64,000 nucleotides of DNA, taken from the NCBI RefSeq assembly GCF_001904745.1, contig NZ_MRCD01000033.1, forward strand, positions 1-64,000, read 5' to 3'. Below, piece after piece: positions 58,007 through 64,000 of this stretch; the first letter of the stretch is position 1, and each line of letters starts with the position of its first letter. The DNA is from Calothrix sp. HK-06. GTDB taxonomy: Bacteria; Cyanobacteriota; Cyanobacteriia; Cyanobacteriales; Nostocaceae. The translations under genes and the position numbers were made by a program. The notes under the pieces are model-generated. The model was not told the origin of the DNA. It saw only the letters and a list, made by a program, of their open reading frames with translations, and did no database searches.

Positions 58007-60286
58007 ATGTACAACCAATCTACTAACGTACTGAAAACTATAATTAATCCCCCTGATGTTTTATTAGGGATGCCAGGTGATACTTTACAATTACATGTAA
58101 TTATCACTAATCAAGGCAACCGAGATGCTCGGATATATGTTTATTTTGATGAAGTATTCCAAAATTTAATTCAATCGAAAAACCCTTTACAGGAATGTCT
58201 TTCGTTAGCTTCTCAAAAAAGCTATGAAGTTTCCTTTGAGTTTCAAATTCCCACAAACACCCCACCAGGCACATACGATTATAGACTTATTGTTGATGCT
58301 CCCGAAGATTATCCCGAAGAAACACCCATCTCGTTTCCCCTACAAATTCAGGTATTAATTAAAGAGCAAACAGTAAGACGTGGAATAGATGACCCCACCT
58401 TTACAATAAAACCTGCCACCAACCCCAACAACCCTTTAATATATAAACCCAGTCAACCATTAGTACTAACAATAACAGTTAATAATCGTTGCCAACAAGT
58501 AGACCGTTTCCGTTTAACTTGTCCAGACTTAGACGAAACGTGGTTTACAATTCGTTATCCAAGAACAGGTTATGAAGCAGTAGGGGTACTGTCAGCAGAA
58601 AATGGATTAGAGTTAAACGACTATTCTCAAGGAGAAATTACACTTGAGTTTCATCCAACTGCGGATGCTTTCGCTGGTACATATCCACCTACGATACAAT
58701 TATTCTCTCAAAATCGACCAGATTTAATATTGTTAGATTTGGTTTATATCAAAATTCACGAAGTTTATAATTTAGACGTAGAATTAAATACAATTTTAGG
58801 AAAAGTTAGCCGCACTACAGGAAAGTATGAGCTAAAATTAGCTAATAGAGGAAATACTGAACGTGAACTATTACTCGGCGCCAAAACTCAAGATGAAGAA
58901 GAGTTATGTAGTTATAAATTTGAGCCATCAAAAATTAAATTATTACCAACAAAAAGCGCAAATATAAATTTAGAAGTTTCACCAATTAGTTGGTGGCGCC
59001 AACCCTGGTTAGGTTCAGGATTATTTATCAACTTCCAAATTGAAATTCATGACTACAAACAATTACCTTTGCCAGATAAGTTACCTCAAGGAATTTTAAT
59101 ATGGAAAGCGCGTCCTTGGTGGCAATTTTTACTGCTATTATTATTAATTTTAGGAATATTAGGAGGCAGCGCATTTATAATTTGGCGCCTGTTAAATCCA
59201 GAACAGCCAAAAATAGTTGATTTCAAATCAACTAGTTCGAGTTATCAAGAAGGAAATGTAATAAGTTTAAACTGGAAAATTAGTAATATTAATGAATTAG
59301 ACAAGGTTAAATTAATTACAGAAAATGGAGAAACAAAAGAAGAATCATATAATTTTAAGAGTAAAACATCAAATAAGTTGAATGACGAAAAAACCTGTCA
59401 AAAACAGAACGATACTCTAAACTGTAATAATTTTATCACTGATGCTAAACAACCAGGTAAATATACATTTAGACTAGAAGCATATAACACAAAAGGTAAT
59501 AAAGCAGACGAAAAAAGTACACCCCCAGTAGAAATAAAATTACTACCAGTTCCAGAAGTAATCAGTGACACATTTAAAGCAGATAAAGCTCAGTATCAAA
59601 AAGGTCAACAAATAAATTTAAGTTGGCAAATTAGTAATTTAGAGCAGTTAGCTAGTCTTGAAATTATTAATAAACAAGAAAATGGGACATTAGTTTCTAT
59701 TAGTAAATATGATTTTAGCAATGGTATTCCAGCCCAACTACAAAAACAATGTTCAAAAAGTAAAAATTTAACTTGTCAAAACGTGCCAATAACAGCCAGC
59801 GCACCAGGAAAATATACTCTAATACTACAAACTACAAGTAAATCACCTTTCCCAAATCCCAATAATACTAAATCTTCTAATCCAATTAATATTAACGTTA
59901 CATCAAAACCATTTGATATAGAATTTTTCGGAATTAACGATAATGAGCAATCTACTCAACCTTTTGCAGAAAATGCAGAGGTAAAACTTAGCTGGAGAGT
60001 TAAAGCTAACCCACAAGACGTTACTGTGACTCTTTCTCATTCTGGTAAAAAAGTAAATATTATAGGTTCCGAAAAGATTATAGTAATTCCCGAAGTCGGA
60101 ATTACAGTAGAAGACAATTATAAACAGCAACAACCCATTACCAGAAAAATAAATATTATTATTCCTAAACCAAAAGACACCCCACCTCCAGTAGCTCCAA
60201 TCCCCAGTGTTCCTCAACCACAAGCTACCCTTGTGCAACCAAATAATCCACCCAACAATACAACTCCTTCTCCTGGTGGTTTCTAG
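58007..60286 (+). CDS. Membrane protein with Ig-like domains on both sides of one helix
   Basis: 759 aa. The N-terminal ~365 residues contain Ig-like domains (PPDVLLGMPGDTLQLHVIIT, TPPGTYDYRLIVDAPEDYPE). A membrane helix is at ~372-393 (FLLLLLLILGILGGSAFIIW). The remainder holds two to three further Ig-like repeats (YQEGNVISLNWKISNINELD and YQKGQQINLSWQISNLEQLA are clearly homologous), each with a Cys pair. The protein ends in a Pro-rich tail. It is co-transcribed with the WD40 protein. Function unknown; the structure suits a surface or membrane scaffold. Confidence 0.75.
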   Translation: MYNQSTNVLKTIINPPDVLLGMPGDTLQLHVIITNQGNRDARIYVYFDEVFQNLIQSKNPLQECLSLASQKSYEVSFEFQIPTNTPPGTYDYRLIVDAPEDYPEETPISFPLQIQVLIKEQTVRRGIDDPTFTIKPATNPNNPLIYKPSQPLVLTITVNNRCQQVDRFRLTCPDLDETWFTIRYPRTGYEAVGVLSAENGLELNDYSQGEITLEFHPTADAFAGTYPPTIQLFSQNRPDLILLDLVYIKIHEVYNLDVELNTILGKVSRTTGKYELKLANRGNTERELLLGAKTQDEEELCSYKFEPSKIKLLPTKSANINLEVSPISWWRQPWLGSGLFINFQIEIHDYKQLPLPDKLPQGILIWKARPWWQFLLLLLLILGILGGSAFIIWRLLNPEQPKIVDFKSTSSSYQEGNVISLNWKISNINELDKVKLITENGETKEESYNFKSKTSNKLNDEKTCQKQNDTLNCNNFITDAKQPGKYTFRLEAYNTKGNKADEKSTPPVEIKLLPVPEVISDTFKADKAQYQKGQQINLSWQISNLEQLASLEIINKQENGTLVSISKYDFSNGIPAQLQKQCSKSKNLTCQNVPITASAPGKYTLILQTTSKSPFPNPNNTKSSNPININVTSKPFDIEFFGINDNEQSTQPFAENAEVKLSWRVKANPQDVTVTLSHSGKKVNIIGSEKIIVIPEVGITVEDNYKQQQPITRKINIIIPKPKDTPPPVAPIPSVPQPQATLVQPNNPPNNTTPSPGGF

Positions 60287-60381
60287 CTGGTGAGTATACT
60301 TCAACTAAAGCAGGCGCCTCTCACTATCCGTATTATTTTGCTAGAATCTACGGCGTATATACAAGTCATAGATAAAGACTG

Positions 60382-60942
60382 ATGTTGAAAGTAATTTTAT
60401 CGCGTGTGGGGTTAATGACTGTTTGCTGTTTAATGGTTGCCTGTACACAAGCACAGGATAACCAAGCAACGAGTACTCCAACCGAAGCGGCAACTGCCAC
60501 CAACGTAACTGCTACACCGACACCAACTATTACCCCCATAACCACAGCGACAGCAACACCAACAACAAGCGCAACTCCAACTACTAAAACAGGCGCCGGA
60601 AAGGTTATCACCACTCCTTCGGGGTTAAAGTATGAAGTACTCAAACCAGGTACAGGCGCCACGCCGAAAACAGGACAGACAGTCACCGTTCACTACACTG
60701 GTACTTTAGAAAATGGTACTAAATTTGATAGTTCACGCGATAGAGGCGAACCTTTTGAGTTTCCAATTGGTACTGGACAAGTAATTAAAGGATGGGACGA
60801 AGGTTTAAGCACCATGAAAGTTGGCGAGCGTCGTAAGCTAATTATCCCATCTAACTTAGGTTATGGAGAACGCGGAGCTGGTGCTGATATTCCTCCAAAT
60901 GCAACTTTGATTTTTGACGTTGAATTATTAGGAGTTAAATAG
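60382..60942 (+). CDS. FKBP-type peptidyl-prolyl isomerase, lipoprotein
   Basis: 186 aa. Signal peptide with lipobox-like VAC21 ([11 protein letters not shown]), a Thr/Ala/Pro-rich linker (~25-75), then one FKBP domain: [60 protein letters not shown] and [17 protein letters not shown]. The active-site residues of FKBPs (Tyr, Asp, Trp and Ile positions) are present. It catalyses proline isomerisation during folding in the periplasm or thylakoid lumen. A good hairpin terminator follows the stop. Confidence 0.92.
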   Translation: MLKVILSRVGLMTVCCLMVACTQAQDNQATSTPTEAATATNVTATPTPTITPITTATATPTTSATPTTKTGAGKVITTPSGLKYEVLKPGTGATPKTGQTVTVHYTGTLENGTKFDSSRDRGEPFEFPIGTGQVIKGWDEGLSTMKVGERRKLIIPSNLGYGERGAGADIPPNATLIFDVELLGVK

Positions 60943-60951
60943 TTAGTTACA

Positions 60952-60990
60952 TGTAGAGACTAAACATTTTTAGTCTCCACAAAGTTTTTG
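60952..60990 (+). terminator. Hairpin terminator after the FKBP gene
   Basis: Arms TGTAGAGACTAAA and TTTAGTCTCCACA with loop CATT, one mismatched pair, followed by AAGTTTTTG. It starts 10 bp after the stop codon. The outer arm sequence (GTAGAGAC) is shared with the 28-bp palindromes at 619 and 62833, so it may derive from the same repeat family. Confidence 0.6.
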
Positions 60991-61202
60991 TGCGTGTTGT
61001 AATAAAGGTGCCGGGAATAAGCGTCACGCGATAAAATGCTTTACACGATTCTTACAAATGAAACAACTAATCTAAAGATTTTAACTGTAACCACAGTAAT
61101 CTCGTAGTTATAGGTTAATATTAATCGTGGGAATAAGTATAATTACATATGTTCGTTTTGGTAAATGTACATATGATGATACAAGTAAATAAGTATACAA
61201 GC

Positions 61203-62249
61203 ATGAAAAAAATTTTTATAACTGTTGGATGTACTGTCATCTCTGTAATGTCAGCATCAAGAGCAGTAGCAGCGGATTTGAATTTTAGTCAGTTTTTCGT
61301 ATTTGGTGACAGTCTTTCTGATACAGGTAATGTATTCACTGCGACTACAGCGCTTGGAAACCCAATACCTGTACCTACAACTACATCAGGACAGCCAGCT
61401 TATTTTAACGGACGTTTTTCCAATGGCCCAATATGGGTTGATTATTTTGGTCAGCAGATTAGTAAACAACCTACACCTTACCTTCTGAGTCAATTTGCTG
61501 GGACTCAAGGAGGTGTAAATTATGGTTTCAGCGCCGCCGAAACAGGTGTACAAAGTATAAATGCACCTGTACCTGGTATATTAGGACAAGTAGGTTTATT
61601 TAGTACGCAACCAAACGTACCAGTTGATTCAAATGCCATCTACTCTATTTTTGGTGGCGCCAATGATTACACTTCTGCTTTTACAAGGGGTATTGCGCCA
61701 AATGTTAGTGAAGTAGTTGGAAATTTAACAACTTCAATTAATTTACTCGCTCAAAAGAATGCCAAAAATTTCTTAGTTTTTAACTTGCCAGATATTGGTG
61801 ACACACCTTTAGCGAGAGCTAACAACCTAACTCAACCATTAAATGATTTAGTAAAACTGCATAACAGCCAGTTAACAACTGCTTTAAATGATCTTCGTAC
61901 TAAAAGACCAGATTTAAATATCTACTCAGTTGATTTTAATTCATTCTTTAAAACATTGCGTAATAATCCTGGACAATTTGGTTTTACAAATGTTAATGAT
62001 GCTTGTTTGACTGGCAATAATGCATTAGCAACAAATGTTTGTAGTAATCCCAATGAATATCTTTTCTTTGATGATGTGCATCCTTCGTCAGCGGCACACA
62101 GGTTACTTGCAAACGCAGCGCTAGCATCAATTCACAGTGGAAATAAATCTATTCCAGAACCTTCAATGGCATTAGGTTTATTAACCCTTGCTGGTTTAGG
62201 CACCGCACGAGTTGTGAAACGTAAGAATAAAAAGTTAATTTTAAAATAA
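61203..62249 (+). CDS. Secreted SGNH/GDSL hydrolase with PEP-CTERM-like tail
   Basis: 348 aa from ATG 61203, which puts the signal peptide (KKIFITVGCTVISVMSASRA) at the start; upstream ATGs at 61149 and 61173 add no function. SGNH blocks: FVFGDSLSDTGN (catalytic Ser), GGANDY, and DDVHPSSAAH (catalytic Asp-His). The C-terminus reads IPEPSMALGLLTLAGLGTAR plus basic residues, a PEP-CTERM-like sorting signal for processing at the membrane. It acts as a lipase or esterase outside the cytoplasm; the substrate is unknown. Confidence 0.88.
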   Translation: MKKIFITVGCTVISVMSASRAVAADLNFSQFFVFGDSLSDTGNVFTATTALGNPIPVPTTTSGQPAYFNGRFSNGPIWVDYFGQQISKQPTPYLLSQFAGTQGGVNYGFSAAETGVQSINAPVPGILGQVGLFSTQPNVPVDSNAIYSIFGGANDYTSAFTRGIAPNVSEVVGNLTTSINLLAQKNAKNFLVFNLPDIGDTPLARANNLTQPLNDLVKLHNSQLTTALNDLRTKRPDLNIYSVDFNSFFKTLRNNPGQFGFTNVNDACLTGNNALATNVCSNPNEYLFFDDVHPSSAAHRLLANAALASIHSGNKSIPEPSMALGLLTLAGLGTARVVKRKNKKLILK

Positions 62250-62318
62250 GCCGTTGCACCAAACTAATGCACAGGCTTCCCGGTCTGTGCCAAAAAACAT
62301 ATACAGTGAATACACATA

Positions 62319-62797
62319 ATGTATAAAATACTATGCATATTTTTATTTCTTTCTTTGCTTAGTGTTCGCAAATTTTTTGATGAATATTACAAAGAAGATT
62401 ATGCATATCAAGTTGCCAAAGATACTTGGATAAGTGATACATTTCATCCTCGTTCATGGGTGTTAATACCAAGAGCAGATGAATCATTACTGAATGGTTT
62501 TCGTACTGACCCATCTGAGGAGTGGGTAAAGGGGATTTATTTTTTAGGTGCAATGTTTAAAACGCAAATCATTGTAGTTGATAAGTTACCTAAAACTTAT
62601 CAACTCTTTGGTTAAGACTTTTAACGAAAGGTAAGGTTTTATTGGAAGCGCTTCCTCAAACCCATATTTTACCCTTTAAAGCATTAAATTCATTAATGGG
62701 TTTGTATACTAATTTACAAGCTAGTCAAGATTTAGATGCTGAAGACCAGGAATTAGTCGCGTGGTTGTCACAAATATATCGTCAAGAGATGAATTAG
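62319..62797 (+). pseudogene. Frameshifted, N-terminally truncated gene (Rpn/DUF4351-like tail)
   Basis: The first frame (62319-62615) ends after PKTYQLFG. Shifting frame at about 62609 continues without a break as WLRLLTKGKVLLEALPQTHI to QIYRQEMN at 62797. The continuous product resembles the C-terminal half of cyanobacterial Rpn/DUF4351-type PD-(D/E)XK proteins (the 'LWLRLLGKG' block). The N-terminal nuclease part is missing and replaced by a hydrophobic start. A dead gene. Confidence 0.6.
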
Positions 62798-62832
62798 CAA
62801 CGAATACAACGGATGTAACGGATTATATTGGT

Positions 62833-62860
62833 GTAGAGACGTTACATGTAACGTCTCTAC
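62833..62860. repeat. 28-bp perfect palindrome, copy 2
   Basis: Identical to 619-646 (arms GTAGAGACGTTACA / TGTAACGTCTCTAC). Located after the pseudogene. The rest of the ~260-bp gap to the endonuclease V gene is AT-rich with no feature recognised. Confidence 0.8.
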
Positions 62861-63056
62861 GGGGATATACTAATGATAAATGCAGAGAATTATTAAGTTT
62901 ATAGTAAATTTATATTGAGTTAATAAGCGTTGTCAACATGAACTAATAACATGTTGATACAGTAGAGGTGTAAGATATTGCGTTCTTACACCTGATTTTA
63001 AGCTTTTTAAATTATGTTTAATTTTGCTTAATTTTTTTAATATTTATTTAAGATTT

Positions 63057-63746
63057 ATGAAGATTTATCAGCGTCATGAGTGGTCACTGTCAACAGAGCA
63101 AGCAATAGCTATTCAGGAACAGTTGAGTGGTGAGGTTATAACCGATGATGACCTTAAGCCAAATATCGAGTACGTTGCAGGAGTCGATATGGGTTTTGAG
63201 GAAAATGGCGCCGTAAGTCGTGCAGCTGTTGCGGTGTTAAGCTATCCTGACTTGCAAATAGTTGAAACGAGTATAGCTTACCGTCCAACAGCGTTTCCTT
63301 ATATTCCAGGTTTTCTCTCGTTTCGAGAAGTACCTGCGGTGCTGGATGCGTTAGAAAAGCTACAAATCACGCCTGATATAATTCTTTGTGACGGTCAAGG
63401 TATTGCTCATCCACGAAGATTTGGTATTGCTTGTCATTTGGGAGTTATAGTAGATATCCCGACAATTGGTGTAGCAAAATCTTTGCTTGTTGGTAAACAT
63501 GAACCTTTGGCTGATGTAAAGGGTAGCTGGCAACCTTTGATTTATAAAAAACAAACGGTTGGTGCAGTGGTACGTACACGAGTAGGAGTGAAACCTGTTT
63601 ATGTTTCACCTGGTCATCGTATCAGTTTGCCTACAGCTATTGATTATGCGTTGTGCTGTACTACTAAATATCGTCTTCCAGAAACAACGCGCATTGCCGA
63701 CCGAATAGCTTCGGCAAGAGGCAAGGTTTCAATTGTGGAATCGTAA
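63057..63746 (+). CDS. nfi: Endonuclease V (deoxyinosine 3' endonuclease)
   Basis: 229 aa from ATG 63057; an in-frame TTG-type start 11 codons upstream is less likely. Endonuclease V motifs are complete: VAGVDMGF (catalytic Asp), [20 protein letters not shown] (PYIPG wedge and catalytic Glu), [20 protein letters not shown] (catalytic Asp and damage-pocket residues). It cuts DNA one base beyond deoxyinosine to start alternative excision repair. A housekeeping gene unrelated to the CIS cluster. Confidence 0.93.
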   Translation: MKIYQRHEWSLSTEQAIAIQEQLSGEVITDDDLKPNIEYVAGVDMGFEENGAVSRAAVAVLSYPDLQIVETSIAYRPTAFPYIPGFLSFREVPAVLDALEKLQITPDIILCDGQGIAHPRRFGIACHLGVIVDIPTIGVAKSLLVGKHEPLADVKGSWQPLIYKKQTVGAVVRTRVGVKPVYVSPGHRISLPTAIDYALCCTTKYRLPETTRIADRIASARGKVSIVES

Positions 63747-63795
63747 AATTAAAAGTTGAAGTAAAAATTAAGAGGAGTATCTAGGTCAATTAACA

Positions 63796-64000
63796 ATGAG
63801 CGCACTAACTTTACAGTGGTACGATGCAGGTCGAGAAAAAACTCAAACAATTTACGAACAGCAGCAGCAAACTAAGAACCCTGGAACTGTTCGCATTGGT
63901 CGCGACCCACTTCGTTGCGATATTGTTCTTTCTGACCCTACGGTATCTGGTTTACATGTTGAAATCTTTTTTAATTTAGGGCAGTTTTTGGTTCGGAATT
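63796..64000 (+). CDS. FHA domain protein (partial, cut by window end)
   Basis: The first 68 codons are in the window: SALTLQWYDAGREKTQTIYE, then VRIGRDPLRCDIVLSDPTVS and GLHVEIFF. Conserved FHA residues are present (GRDP; the SRxH position reads SGLHV). The rest lies beyond the window. A third FHA gene, 49 bp after endonuclease V. AGAGGAG lies more than 20 bases before the ATG, so the ribosome site is not obvious. Confidence 0.8.
   Translation, partial: MSALTLQWYDAGREKTQTIYEQQQQTKNPGTVRIGRDPLRCDIVLSDPTVSGLHVEIFFNLGQFLVRN

Overview
The window comes from a chromosome of a filamentous, most likely heterocyst-forming cyanobacterium of the Nostocales. This rests on low G+C, Uma2 (DUF820) and COP23 genes, a PEP-CTERM-like tail, a two-partner secretion exoprotein ending in a CHAT domain, many small palindromic repeats, and an almost complete contractile injection system (CIS) of the cyanobacterial type. 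The usual cyanobacterial palindrome HIP1 (GCGATCGC) was not seen. GGCGCC occurs about 75 times by eye, and GCGCGC is also common.

Layout. 1-7.3 kb: two MITE-like elements, a Uma2 nuclease, a rhomboid protease with a TPR-like region, a remnant of a secreted exoprotein, a GluR0-like channel with an altered pore, an ATP-grasp enzyme and an aspartoacylase. 7.4-13.9 kb (minus strand): CIS genes for an FHA/methylglyoxal-synthase-like fusion, DUF6760, two small tail-assembly paralogs, two tube proteins, the sheath, and a Pvc16-like (DUF4255) protein. 14.3-31.25 kb (plus strand): a histidine kinase and response regulator, a pseudokinase fused to a PstS-like binding domain, an FHA protein, a small protein, a third tube paralog, a tape-measure-like disordered protein, a CIS tube/LysM-adaptor-type protein, a VgrG-like spike, a PAAR tip, gp25, baseplate J, tail protein I and a DUF4159 protein. 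31.3-39.1 kb (minus): the cargo region. It holds a small DUF2283/DUF4258-like pair; a 993-aa annexin-repeat protein ending in an Ntox50-like nuclease, with a probable immunity gene; a 987-aa DUF4157/HET-C protein; and an orphan FitA-like antitoxin. 39.1-43.2 kb (minus): the CIS AAA+ ATPase and a second DUF4255 gene, now split by an inserted YefM/YoeB toxin-antitoxin module. 43.6-60.3 kb: a Ser/Thr kinase with six EETI motifs, a TpsB/TpsA pair whose TpsA ends in a CHAT protease, COP23, a lipoprotein trypsin-like protease, a glycosyltransferase, and two membrane proteins with Ig-like domains (one with WD40 repeats). 60.4-64 kb: an FKBP lipoprotein, a GDSL hydrolase, a decayed gene, endonuclease V, and the start of a third FHA gene.

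How it works together (inference). The structural genes should build a contractile tail related to the thylakoid-anchored CIS (tCIS) known from Anabaena. The two large cargo proteins share an N-terminal leader that looks like a loading signal. Phosphothreonine signalling (a kinase, a pseudokinase, two FHA proteins) and a two-component system sit inside or beside the cluster and probably control its assembly or firing. No phage head, terminase or integrase genes are present, so this is not a prophage. No TssJLM genes are present, so it is not a type VI secretion system. No tRNA, rRNA or CRISPR array was recognised.
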